Source: Auanema rhodensis
Taxonomy: Eukaryota; Nematoda; Chromadorea; Rhabditida; Rhabditidae
Assembly (NCBI GenBank): GCA_964057225.1
Contig: OZ059900.1
Location: 19,235,638 to 19,299,637, forward strand
Direction of reading: 5' to 3'
DNA: 64,000 bases
The position numbers were made by a program, and so were the translations under genes. The notes below the pieces were generated by a model. The model saw only the letters and a list, made by a program, of their open reading frames with translations. It was not told where the DNA came from and ran no database searches. Numbering within the stretch: the stretch's first letter is position 1; each line of letters begins with the position of its first letter. Below, piece by piece: positions 12,028 to 25,900 of this stretch.

Positions 12028-14763
12028 GACAAAAAAACAAGGGTTAGAAAATTAAGGAAATTAGCATATTCTGAGGGCACGCCCCTTATGGCTAATATTG
12101 ATTAAATCGATTTTTGTTCATATGAGTCGTCAAATGCAACGAATTTCAGCGTGTTACATACTAAAATGAAGCATTTTACATGCTGAACACTAGAAAAATA
12201 CAAAAACACAGTATTTCCCATGAGAAATATTTTATTATGCTGGAAAACCAGTTTTTGGAAATTTCGCTGTAAACAAGGTTTTGACTTACGATTTCATGTG
12301 TTCAAACTCATGCAATGTCAATGAAACCTAGCTCAAAATTGTTCGTACAACGTCTAGTTCCACTTTCACGACAAAAAAACAAGGGTTAGAAAATTAAGGA
12401 AATTAGCATATTCTGAGGGCACGCCCCTTATGGCTAATATTGATTAAATCGATTTTTGTTCATATGAGTCGTCAAATGCAACGAATTTCAGCGTGTTACA
12501 TACTAAAATGAAGCATTTTACATGCTGAACACTAGAAAAATACAAAAACACAGTATTTCCCATGAGAAATATTTTATTATGCTGGAAAACCAGTTTTTGG
12601 AAATTTCGCTGTAAACAAGGTTTTGACTTACGATTTCATGTGTTCAAACTCATGCAATGTCAATGAAACCTAGCTCAAAATTGTTTGTACAACGTCTAGT
12701 TCCACTTTCACGACAAAAAAACAAGGGTTAGAAAATTAAGGAAATTAGCATATTCTGAGGGCACGCCCCTTATGGCTAATATTGATTAAATCGATTTTTG
12801 TTCATATGAGTCGTCAAATGCAACGAATTTCAGCGTGTTACATACTAAAATGAAGCATTTTACATGCTGAACACTAGAAAAATACAAAAACACAGTATTT
12901 CCCATGAGAAATATTTTATCATGCTGGAAAACCAGTTTTTGGAAATTTCGCTGTAAACAAGGTTTTGACTTACGATTTCATGTGTTCAAACTCATGCAAT
13001 GTCAATGAAACCTAGCTCAAAATTGTTTGTACAACGTCTAGTTCCACTTTCACGACAAAAAAACAGGGGTTAGAAAATTAAGGAAATTAGCATATTCTGA
13101 GGGCACGCCCCTTATGGCTAATATTGATTAAATCGATTTTTGTTCATATGAGTCGTCAAATGCAACGAATTTCAGCGTGTTACATACTAAAATGAAGCAT
13201 TTTACATGCTGAACACTAGAAAAATACAAAAACACAGTATTTCCCATGAGAAATATTTTATCATGCTGGAAAACCAGTTTTTGGAAATTTCGCTGTAAAC
13301 AAGGTTTTGACTTACGATTTCATGTGTTCAAACTCATGCAATGTCAATGTAACCTAGCTCAAAATTGTTCGTACAACGTCTAGTTCCACTTTCACGACAA
13401 AAAAACAGGGGTTAGAAAATTAAGGAAATTAGCATATTCTGAGGGCACGCCCCTTATGGCTAATATTGATTAAATCGATTTTTGTTCATATGAGTCGTCA
13501 AATGCAACGAATTTCAGCGTGTTACAAACTAAAATGAAGCATTTTACATGCTGAACACTAGAAAAATACAAAAACACAGTATTTCCCATGAGAAATATTT
13601 TATCATGCTGGAAAACCAGTTTTTGGAAATTTCGCTGTAAACAAGGTTTTGACTTACGATTTCATGTGTTCAAACTCATGCAATGTCAATGAAACCTAGC
13701 TCAAAATTGTTTGTACAACGTCTAGTTCCACTTTCACGACAAAAAAACAGGGGTTAGAAAATTAAGGAAATTAGCATATTCTGAGGGCACGCCCCTTATG
13801 GCTAATATTGATTAAATCGATTTTTGTTCATATGAGTCGTCAAATGCAACGAATTTCAGCGTGTTACATACTAAAATGAAGCATTTTACATGCTGAACAC
13901 TAGAAAAATACAAAAACACAGTATTTCCCATGAGAAATATTTTATTATGCTGGAAAACCAGTTTTTGGAAATTTCGCTGTAAACAAGGTTTTGACTTACG
14001 ATTTCATGTGTTCAAACTCATGCAATGTCAATGAAACCTAGCTCAAAATTGTTTGTACAACGTCTAGTTCCACTTTCACGACAAAAAAACAGGGGTTAGA
14101 AAATTAAGGAAATTAGCATATTCTGAGGGCACGCCCCTTATGGCTAATATTGATTAAATCGATTTTTGTTCATATGAGTCGTCAAATGCAACGAATTTCA
14201 GCGTGTTACATACTAAAATGAAGCATTTTACATGCTGAACACTAGAAAAATACAAAAACACAGTATTTCCCATGAGAAATATTTTATTATGCTGGAAAAC
14301 CAGTTTTTGGAAATTTCGCTGTAAACAAGGTTTTGACTTACGATTTCATGTGTTCAAACTCATGCAATGTCAATGAAACCTAGCTCAAAATTGTTCGTAC
14401 AACGTCTAGTTCCACTTTCACGACAAAAAAACAGGGGTTAGAAAATTAAGGAAATTAGCATATTCTGAGGGCACGCCCCTTATGGCTAATATTGATTAAA
14501 TCGATTTTTGTTCATATGAGTCGTCAAATGCAACGAATTTCAGCGTGTTACATACTAAAATGAAGCATTTTACATGCTGAACACTAGAAAAATACAAAAA
14601 CACAGTATTTCCCATGAGAAATATTTTATTATGCTGGAAAACCAGTTTTTGGAAATTTCGCTGTAAACAAGGTTTTGACTTACGATTTCATGTGTTCAAA
14701 CTCATGCAATGTCAATGAAACCTAGCTCAAAATTGTTCGTACAACGTCTAGTTCCACTTTCAC
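12028..14763 (+). repeat. Eight mixed monomers without a clear HOR
   Basis: Units start at 12028, 12370, 12712, 13054, 13396, 13738, 14080 and 14422. The first three have the CAAGGG head and the rest CAGGGG. The pair at 13054 and 13396 shows CAATGTAACC followed by TTACAAAC, the 'Y-Z' pair that becomes common after 17500. No repeated order is visible here. Confidence 0.8.
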
Positions 14764-17499
14764 GACAAAAAAACAGGGGTTAGAAAATTAAGGAAATTAG
14801 CATATTCTGAGGGCACGCCCCTTATGGCTAATATTGATTAAATCGATTTTTGTTCATATGAGTCGTCAAATGCAACGAATTTCAGCGTGTTACACACTAA
14901 AATGAAGCATTTTACATGCTGAACACTAGAAGAATACAAAAACACAGTATTTCCCATGAGAAATATTTTATTATGCTGGAAAACCAGTTTTTGGAAATTT
15001 CGCTGTAAACAAGGTTTTGACTTACGATTTCATGTGTTCAAACTCATGCAATGTCAATGAAACCTAGCTCAAAATTGTTCGTACAACGTCTAGTTCCACT
15101 TTCACGACAAAAAAACAGGGGTTAGAAAATTAAGGAAATTAGCATATTCTGAGGGCACGCCCCTTATGGCTAATATTGATTAAATCGATTTTTGTTCATA
15201 TGAGTCGTCAAATGCAACGAATTTCAGCGTGTTACATACTAAAATGAAGCATTTTACATGCTGAACACTAGAAAAATACAAAAACACAGTATTTCCCATG
15301 AGAAATATTTTATCATGCTGGAAAACCAGTTTTTGGAAATTTCGCTGTAAACAAGGTTTTGACTTACGATTTCATGTGTTCAAACTCATGCAATGTCAAT
15401 GAAACCTAGCTCAAAATTGTTTGTACAACGTCTAGTTCCACTTTCACGACAAAAAAACAAGGGTTAGAAAATTAAGGAAATTAGCATATTCTGAGGGCAC
15501 GCCCCTTATGGCTAATATTGATTAAATCGATTTTTGTTCATATGAGTCGTCAAATGCAACGAATTTCAGCGTGTTACATACTAAAATGAAGCATTTTACA
15601 TGCTGAACACTAGAAAAATACAAAAACACAGTATTTCCCATGAGAAATATTTTATTATGCTGGAAAACCAGTTTTTGGAAATTTCGCTGTAAACAAGGTT
15701 TTGACTTACGATTTCATGTGTTCAAACTCATGCAATGTCAATGAAACCTAGCTCAAAATTGTTCGTACAACGTCTAGTTCCACTTTCACGACAAAAAAAC
15801 AGGGGTTAGAAAATTAAGGAAATTAGCATATTCTGAGGGCACGCCCCTTATGGCTAATATTGATTAAATCGATTTTTGTTCATATGAGTCGTCAAATGCA
15901 ACGAATTTCAGCGTGTTACACACTAAAATGAAGCATTTTACATGCTGAACACTAGAAGAATACAAAAACACAGTATTTCCCATGAGAAATATTTTATTAT
16001 GCTGGAAAACCAGTTTTTGGAAATTTCGCTGTAAACAAGGTTTTGACTTACGATTTCATGTGTTCAAACTCATGCAATGTCAATGAAACCTAGCTCAAAA
16101 TTGTTCGTACAACGTCTAGTTCCACTTTCACGACAAAAAAACAGGGGTTAGAAAATTAAGGAAATTAGCATATTCTGAGGGCACGCCCCTTATGGCTAAT
16201 ATTGATTAAATCGATTTTTGTTCATATGAGTCGTCAAATGCAACGAATTTCAGCGTGTTACATACTAAAATGAAGCATTTTACATGCTGAACACTAGAAA
16301 AATACAAAAACACAGTATTTCCCATGAGAAATATTTTATCATGCTGGAAAACCAGTTTTTGGAAATTTCGCTGTAAACAAGGTTTTGACTTACGATTTCA
16401 TGTGTTCAAACTCATGCAATGTCAATGAAACCTAGCTCAAAATTGTTTGTACAACGTCTAGTTCCACTTTCACGACAAAAAAACAAGGGTTAGAAAATTA
16501 AGGAAATTAGCATATTCTGAGGGCACGCCCCTTATGGCTAATATTGATTAAATCGATTTTTGTTCATATGAGTCGTCAAATGCAACGAATTTCAGCGTGT
16601 TACATACTAAAATGAAGCATTTTACATGCTGAACACTAGAAAAATACAAAAACACAGTATTTCCCATGAGAAATATTTTATTATGCTGGAAAACCAGTTT
16701 TTGGAAATTTCGCTGTAAACAAGGTTTTGACTTACGATTTCATGTGTTCAAACTCATGCAATGTCAATGAAACCTAGCTCAAAATTGTTTGTACAACGTC
16801 TAGTTCCACTTTCACGACAAAAAAACAAGGGTTAGAAAATTAAGGAAATTAGCATATTCTGAGGGCACGCCCCTTATGGCTAATATTGATTAAATCGATT
16901 TTTGTTCATATGAGTCGTCAAATGCAACGAATTTCAGCGTGTTACATACTAAAATGAAGCATTTTACATGCTGAACACTAGAAAAATACAAAAACACAGT
17001 ATTTCCCATGAGAAATATTTTATTATGCTGGAAAACCAGTTTTTGGAAATTTCGCTGTAAACAAGGTTTTGACTTACGATTTCATGTGTTCAAACTCATG
17101 CAATGTCAATGAAACCTAGCTCAAAATTGTTCGTACAACGTCTAGTTCCACTTTCACGACAAAAAAACAGGGGTTAGAAAATTAAGGAAATTAGCATATT
17201 CTGAGGGCACGCCCCTTATGGCTAATATTGATTAAATCGATTTTTGTTCATATGAGTCGTCAAATGCAACGAATTTCAGCGTGTTACATACTAAAATGAA
17301 GCATTTTACATGCTGAACACTAGAAAAATACAAAAACACAGTATTTCCCATGAGAAATATTTTATCATGCTGGAAAACCAGTTTTTGGAAATTTCGCTGT
17401 AAACAAGGTTTTGACTTACGATTTCATGTGTTCAAACTCATGCAATGTCAATGAAACCTAGCTCAAAATTGTTTGTACAACGTCTAGTTCCACTTTCAC
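14764..17499 (+). repeat. 3- and 4-monomer HOR related to the 3-11 kb tetramer
   Basis: Units at 14764 and 15790 are CAC/GAAG. Units at 15106, 16132 and 17158 are TTATCA/TTGTTTG. CAAGGG-headed units follow at 15448, 16474 and 16816. The order matches the tetramer at 3079-11628, but type 3 has CCATGAGA instead of CCATAAGA. The stretch reads as a trimer, then a tetramer, then the start of a third set. Confidence 0.82.
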
Positions 17500-20400
17500 G
17501 ACAAAAAAACAAGGGTTAGAAAATTAAGGAAATTAGCATATTCTGAGGGCACGCCCCTTATGGCTAATATTGATTAAATCGATTTTTGTTCATATGAGTC
17601 GTCAAATGCAACGAATTTCAGCGTGTTACATACTAAAATGAAGCATTTTACATGCTGAACACTAGAAAAATACAAAAACACAGTATTTCCCATGAGAAAT
17701 ATTTTATTATGGTGGAAAACCAGTTTTTGGAAATTTCGCTGTAAACAAGGTTTTGACTTACGATTTCATGTGTTCAAACTCATGCAATGTCAATGTAACC
17801 TAGCTCAAAATTGTTCGTACAACGTCTAGTTCCACTTTCACGACAAAAAAACAGGGGTTAGAAAATTAAGGAAATTAGCATATTCTGAGGGCACGCCCCT
17901 TATGGCTAATATTGATTAAATCGATTTTTGTTCATATGAGTCGTCAAATGCAACGAATTTCAGCGTGTTACAAACTAAAATGAAGCATTTTACATGCTGA
18001 ACACTAGAAAAATACAAAAACACAGTATTTCCCATGAGAAATATTTTATTATGCTGGAAAACCAGTTTTTGGAAATTTCGCTGTAAACAAGGTTTTAACT
18101 TACGATTTCATGTGTTCAAACTCATGCAATGTCAATGAAACCTAGCTCAAAATTGTTCGTACAACGTCTAGTTCCACTTTCACGACAAAAAAACAGGGGT
18201 TAGAAAATTAAGGAAATTAGCATATTCTGAGGGCACGCCCCTTATGGCTAATATTGATTAAATCGATTTTTGTTCATATGAGTCGTCAAATGCAACGAAT
18301 TTCAGCGTGTTACACACTAAAATGAAGCATTTTACATGCTGAACACTAGAAGAATACAAAAACACAGTATTTCCCATGAGAAATATTTTATTATGCTAGA
18401 AAACCAGTTTTTCGAAATTTCCCTGTAAACAAGGTTTTGACTTACGATTTCATGTGTTCAAACTCATGCAATGTCAATGAAACCTAGCTCAAAATTGTTT
18501 GTACAACGTCTAGTTCCACTTTCACGACAAAAAAACAAGGGTTAGAAAATTAAGGAAATTAGCATATTCTGAGGGCACGCCCCTTATGGCTAATATTGAT
18601 TAAATCGATTTTTGTTCATATGAGTCGTCAAATGCAACGAATTTCAGCGTGTTACATACTAAAATGAAGCATTTTACATGCTGAACACTAGAAAAATGCA
18701 AAAACACAGTATTTCCCATGAGAAATATTTTATTATGCTGGAAAACCAGTTTTTGGAAATTTCGCTGTAAACAAGGTTTTGACTTACGATTTCATGTGTT
18801 CAAACTCATGCAATGTCAATGTAACCTAGCTCAAAATTGTTCGTACAACGTCTAGTTCCACTTTCACGACAAAAAAACAGGGGTTAGAAAATTAAGGAAA
18901 TTAGCATATTCTGAGGGCACGCCCCTTATGGCTAATATTGATTAAATCGATTTTTGTTCATATGAGTCGTCAAATGCAACGAATTTCAGCGTGTTACAAA
19001 CTAAAATGAAGCATTTTACATGCTGAACACTGGAAAAATACAAAAACACAGTATTTCCCATGAGAAATATTTTATTATGCTGGAAAACCAGTTTTTGGAA
19101 ATTTCGCTGTAAACAAGGTTTTGACTTACGATTTCATGTGTTCAAACTCATGCAATGTCAATGAAACCTAGCTCAAAATTGTTCGTACAACGTCTAGTTC
19201 CACTTTCACGACAAAAAAACAGGGGTTAGAAAATTAAGGAAATTAGCATATTCTGAGGGCACGCCCCTTATGGCTAATATTGATTAAATCGATTTTTGTT
19301 CATATGAGTCGTCAAATGCAACGAATTTCAGCGTGTTACATACTAAAATGAAGCATTTTACATGCTGAACACTAGAAAAATACAAAAACACAGTATTTCC
19401 CATGAGAAATATTTTATCATGCTGGAAAACCAGTTTTTGGAAATTTCGCTGTAAACAAGGTTTTGACTTACGATTTCATGTGTTCAAACTCATGCAATGT
19501 CAATGAAACCTAGCTCAAAATTGTTCGTACAACGTCTAGTTCCACTTTCACGACAAAAAAACAGGGGTTAGAAAATTAAGGAAATTAGCATATTCTGAGG
19601 GCACGCCCCTTATGGCTAATATTGATTAAATCGATTTTTGTTCATATGAGTCGTCAAATGCAACGAATTTCAGCGTGTTACATACTAAAATGAAGCATTT
19701 TACATGCTGAACACTAGAAAAATACAAAAACACAGTATTTCCCATGAGAAATATTTTATTATGCTGGAAAACCAGTTTTTGGAAATTTCGCTGTAAACAA
19801 GGTTTTGACTTACGATTTCATGTGTTCAAACTCATGCAATGTCAATGAAACCTAGCTCAAAATTGTTCGTACAACGTCTAGTTCCACTTTCACGACAAAA
19901 AAACAGGGGTTAGAAAATTAAGGAAATTAGCATATTCTGAGGGCACGCCCCTTATGGCTAATATTGATTAAATCGATTTTTGTTCATATGAGTCGTCAAA
20001 TGCAACGAATTTCAGCGTGTTACATACTAAAATGAAGCATTTTACATGCTGAACACTAGAAAAATACAAAAACACAGTATTTCCCATGAGAAATATTTTA
20101 TCATGCTGGAAAACCAGTTTTTGGAAATTTCGCTGTAAACAAGGTTTTGACTTACGATTTCATGTGTTCAAACTCATGCAATGTCAATGAAACCTAGCTC
20201 AAAATTGTTCGTACAACGTCTAGTTCCACTTTCACGACAAAAAAACAGGGGTTAAAAAATTAAGGAAATTAGCATATTCTGAGGGCACGCCCCTTATGGC
20301 TAATATTGATTAAATCGATTTTTGTTCATATGAGTCGTCAAATGCAACGAATTTCAGCGTGTTACATACTAAAATGAAGCATTTTACATGCTGAACACTA

Positions 20401-22971
20401 GAAAAATACAAAAACACAGTATTTCCCATGAGAAATATTTTATCATGCTGGAAAACCAGTTTTTGGAAATTTCGCTGTAAACAAGGTTTTGACTTACGAT
20501 TTCATGTGTTCAAACTCATGCAATGTCAATGAAACCTAGCTCAAAATTGTTTGTACAACGTCTAGTTCCACTTTCACGACAAAAAAACAAGGGTTAGAAA
20601 ATTAAGGAAATTAGCATATTCTGAGGGCACGCCCCTTATGGCTAATATTGATTAAATCGATTTTTGTTCATATGAGTCGTCAAATGCAACGAATTTCAGC
20701 GTGTTACATACTAAAATGAAGCATTTTACATGCTGAACACTAGAAAAATACAAAAACACAGTATTTCCCATGAGAAATATTTTATTATGCTGGAAAACCA
20801 GTTTTTGGAAATTTCGCTGTAAACAAGGTTTTGACTTACGATTTCATGTGTTCAAACTCATGCAATGTCAATGTAACCTAGCTCAAAATTGTTCGTACAA
20901 CGTCTAGTTCCACTTTCACGACAAAAAAACAGGGGTTAGAAAATTAAGGAAATTAGCATATTCTGAGGGCACGCCCCTTATGGCTAATATTGATTAAATC
21001 GATTTTTGTTCATATGAGTCGTCAAATGCAACGAATTTCAGCGTGTTACAAACTAAAATGAAGCATTTTACATGCTGAACACTAGAAAAATACAAAAACA
21101 CAGTATTTCCCATGAGAAATATTTTATTATGCTGGAAAACCAGTTTTTGGAAATTTCGCTGTAAACAAGGTTTTGACTTACGATTTCATGTGTTCAAACT
21201 CATGCAATGTCAATGAAACCTAGCTCAAAATTGTTCGTACAACGTCTAGTTCCACTTTCACGACAAAAAAACAGGGGTTAGAAAATTAAGGAAATTAGCA
21301 TATTCTGAGGGCACGCCCCTTATGGCTAATATTGATTAAATCGATTTTTGTTCATATGAGTCGTCAAATGCAACGAATTTCAGCGTGTTACATACTAAAA
21401 TGAAGCATTTTACATGCTGAACACTAGAAAAATACAAAAACACAGTATTTCCCATGAGAAATATTTTATTATGCTGGAAAACCAGTTTTTGGAAATTTCG
21501 CTGTAAACAAGGTTTTGACTTACGATTTCATGTGTTCAAACTCATGCAATGTCAATGAAACCTAGCTCAAAATTGTTCGTACAACGTCTAGTTCCACTTT
21601 CACGACAAAAAAACAGGGGTTAGAAAATTAAGGAAATTAGCATATTCTGAGGGCACGCCCCTTATGGCTAATATTGATTAAATCGATTTTTGTTCATATG
21701 AGTCGTCAAATGCAACGAATTTCAGCGTGTTACATACTAAAATGAAGCATTTTACATGCTGAACACTAGAAAAATACAAAAACAACGTATTTCCCATGAG
21801 AAATATTTTATCATGCTGGAAAACCAGTTTTTGGAAATTTCGCTGTAAACAAGGTTTTGACTTACGATTTCATGTGTTCAAACTCATGCAATGTCAATGA
21901 AACCTAGCTCAAAATTGTTCGTACAACGTCTAGTTCCACTTTCACGACAAAAAAACAGGGGTTAGAAAATTAAGGAAATTAGCATATTCTGAGGGCACGC
22001 CCCTTATGGCTAATATTGATTAAATCGATTTTTGTTCATATGAGTCGTCAAATGCAACGAATTTCAGCGTGTTACATACTAAAATGAAGCATTTTACATG
22101 CTGAACACTAGAAAAATACAAAAACACAGTATTTCCCATGAGAAATATTTTATCATGCTGGAAAACCAGTTTTTGGAAATTTCGCTGTAAACAAGGTTTT
22201 GACTTACGATTTCATGTGTTCAAACTCATGCAATGTCAATGAAACCTAGCTCAAAATTGTTCGTACAACGTCTAGTTCCACTTTCACGACAAAAAAACAG
22301 GGGTTAAAAAATTAAGGAAATTAGCATATTCTGAGGGCACGCCCCTTATGGCTAATATTGATTAAATCGATTTTTGTTCATATGAGTCGTCAAATGCAAC
22401 GAATTTCAGCGTGTTACATACTAAAATGAAGCATTTTACATGCTGAACACTAGAAAAATACAAAAACACAGTATTTCCCATGAGAAATATTTTATTAAGC
22501 TGGAAAACCAGTTTTTGGAAATTTCGCTGTAAACAAGGTTTTGACTTACGATTTCATGTGTTCAAACTCATGCAATGTCAATGTAACCTAGCTCAAAATT
22601 GTTCGTACAACGTCTAGTTCCACTTTCACGACAAAAAAACAGGGGTTAGAAAATTAAGGAAATTAGCATATTCTGAGGGCACGCCCCTTATGGCTAATAT
22701 TGATTAAATCGATTTTTGTTCATATGAGTCGTCAAATGCAACGAATTTCAGCGTGTTACAAACTAAAATGAAGCATTTTACATGCTGAACACTAGAAAAA
22801 TACAAAAACACAGTATTTCCCATGAGAAATATTTTATTATGCTGGAAAACCAGTTTTTGGAAATTTCGCTGTAAACAAGGTTTTGACTTACGATTTCATG
22901 TGTTCAAACTCATGCAATGTCAATGAAACCTAGCTCAAAATTGTTCGTACAACGTCTAGTTCCACTTTCAC
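17500..22971 (+). repeat. Irregular HOR with Y-Z monomer pairs, about 6 units (2052 bp)
   Basis: Y units (CAATGTAACC) are each followed by a Z unit (TTACAAAC): 17500/17842, 18526/18868, 20578/20920 and 22288/22630. Spacing of 2052 bp (six monomers) separates the Y units at 18526 and 20578, and also the two GTTAAAAAATT units at 20236 and 22288. The unit at 18184 is the most worn in the area, with CTAGAAAACC, TTTTTCGAAA and TTTCCCTG. The 22288 unit combines GTTAAAAAATT with TTAAGC and TGTAACC and looks like a fusion of two types. Confidence 0.75.
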
Positions 22972-25900
22972 GTCAAAAAAACAGGGGTTAGAAAATTAAG
23001 GAAATTAGCATATTCTGAGGGCACGCCCCTTATGGCTAATATTGATTAAATCGATTTTTGTTCATATGAGTCGTCAAATGCAACGAATTTCAGCGTGTTA
23101 CATACTAAAATGAAGCATTTTACATGCTGAACACTAGAAAATTACAAAAACACAGTATTTCTCATGAGAAATATTTTATTAAGCTGGAAAACCAGTTTTT
23201 GGAAATTTCGCTGTAAACAAGGTTTTGACTTACGATTTCATGTGTTCAAACTCATGCAATGTCAATGTAACCTAGCTCAAAATTGTTCGTACAACGTCTA
23301 GTTCCACTTTCACGACAAAAAAACAGGGGTTAGAAAATTAAGGAAATTAGCATATTCTGAGGGCACGCCCCTTATGGCTAATATTGATTAAATCGATTTT
23401 TGTTCATATGAGTCGTCAAATGCAACGAATTTCAGCGTGTTACAAACTAAAATGAAGCATTTTACATGCTGAACACTAGAAAAATACAAAAACACAGTAT
23501 TTCCCATGAGAAATATTTTATTATGCTGGAAAACCAGTTTTTGGAAATTTCGCTGTAAACAAGGTTTTGACTTACGATTTCATGTGTTCAAACTCATGCA
23601 ATGTCAATGAAACCTAGCTCAAAATTGTTCGTACAACGTCTAGTTCCACTTTCACGACAAAAAAACAGGGGTTAGAAAATTAAGGAAATTAGCATATTCT
23701 GAGGGCACGCCCCTTATGGCTAATATTGATTAAATCGATTTTTGTTCATATGAGTCGTCAAATGCAACGAATTTCAGCGTGTTACATACTAAAATGAAGC
23801 ATTTTACATGCTGAACACTAGAAAAATACAAAAACACAGTATTTCCCATGAGAAATATTTTATTATGCTGGAAAACCAGTTTTTGGAAATTTCGCTGTAA
23901 ACAAGGTTTTGACTTACGATTTCATGTGTTCAAACTCATGCAATGTCAATGAAACCTAGCTCAAAATTGTTCGTACAACGTCTAGTTCCACTTTCACGAC
24001 AAAAAAACAGGGGTTAGAAAATTAAGGAAATTAGCATATTCTGAGGGCACGCCCCTTATGGCTAATATTGATTAAATCGATTTTTGTTCATATGAGTCGT
24101 CAAATGCAACGAATTTCAGCGTGTTACATACTAAAATGAAGCATTTTACATGCTGAACACTAGAAAAATACAAAAACACAGTATTTCCCATGAGAAATAT
24201 TTTATCATGCTGGAAAACCAGTTTTTGGAAATTTCGCTGTAAACAAGGTTTTGACTTACGATTTCATGTGTTCAAACTCATGCAATGTCAATGAAACCTA
24301 GCTCAAAATTGTTCGTACAACGTCTAGTTCCACTTTCACGACAAAAAAACAGGGGTTAGAAAATTAAGGAAATTAGCATATTCTGAGGGCACGCCCCTTA
24401 TGGCTAATATTGATTAAATCGATTTTTGTTCATATGAGTCGTCAAATGCAACGAATTTCAGCGTGTTACATACTAAAATGAAGCATTTTACATGCTGAAC
24501 ACTAGAAAAATACAAAAACACAGTATTTCTCATGAGAAATATTTTATCATGCTGGAAAACCAGGTTTTGGAAATTTCGCTGTAAACAAGGTTTTGACTTA
24601 CGATTTCATGTGTTCAAACTCATGCAATGTCAATGAAACCTAGCTCAAAATTGTTTGTACAACGTCTAGTTCCACTTTCACGACAAAAAAACAAGGGTTA
24701 GAAAATTAAGGAAATTAGCATATTCTGAGGGCACGCCCCTTATGGCTAATATTGATTAAATCGATTTTTGTTCATATGAGTCGTCAAATGCAACGAATTT
24801 CAGCGTGTTACATACTAAAATGAAGCATTTTACATGCTGAACACTAGAAAAATACAAAAACACAGTATTTCCCATGAGAAATATTTTATTATGCTGGAAA
24901 ACCAGTTTTTGGAAATTTCGCTGTAAACAAGGTTTTGACTTACGATTTCATGTGTTCAAACTCATGCAATGTCAATGTAACCTAGCTCAAAATTGTTCGT
25001 ACAACGTCTAGTTCCACTTTCACGACAAAAAAACAGGGGTTAGAAAATTAAGGAAATTAGCATATTCTGAGGGCACGCCCCTTATGGCTAATATTGATTA
25101 AATCGATTTTTGTTCATATGAGTCGTCAAATGCAACGAATTTCAGCGTGTTACAAACTAAAATGAAGCATTTTACATGCTGAACACTAGAAAAATACAAA
25201 AACACAGTATTTCCCATGAGAAATATTTTATTATGCTGGAAAACCAGTTTTTGGAAATTTCGCTGTAAACAAGGTTTTGACTTACGATTTCATGTGTTCA
25301 AACTCATGCAATGTCAATGAAACCTAGCTCAAAATTGTTCGTACAACGTCTAGTTCCACTTTCACGACAAAAAAACAGGGGTTAGAAAATTAAGGAAATT
25401 AGCATATTCTGAGGGCACGCCCCTTATGGCTAATATTGATTAAATCGATTTTTGTTCATATGAGTCGTCAAATGCAACGAATTTCAGCGTGTTACATACT
25501 AAAATGAAGCATTTTACATGCTGAACACTAGAAAATTACAAAAACACAGTATTTCTCATGAGAAATATTTTATTAAGCTGGAAAACCAGTTTTTGGAAAT
25601 TTCGCTGTAAACAAGGTTTTGACTTACGATTTCATGTGTTCAAACTCATGCAATGTCAATGTAACCTAGCTCAAAATTGTTCGTACAACGTCTAGTTCCA
25701 CTTTCACGACAAAAAAACAGGGGTTAGAAAATTAAGGAAATTAGCATATTCTGAGGGCACGCCCCTTATGGCTAATATTGATTAAATCGATTTTTGTTCA
25801 TATGAGTCGTCAAATGCAACGAATTTCAGCGTGTTACAAACTAAAATGAAGCATTTTACATGCTGAACACTAGAAAAATACAAAAACACAGTATTTCCCA

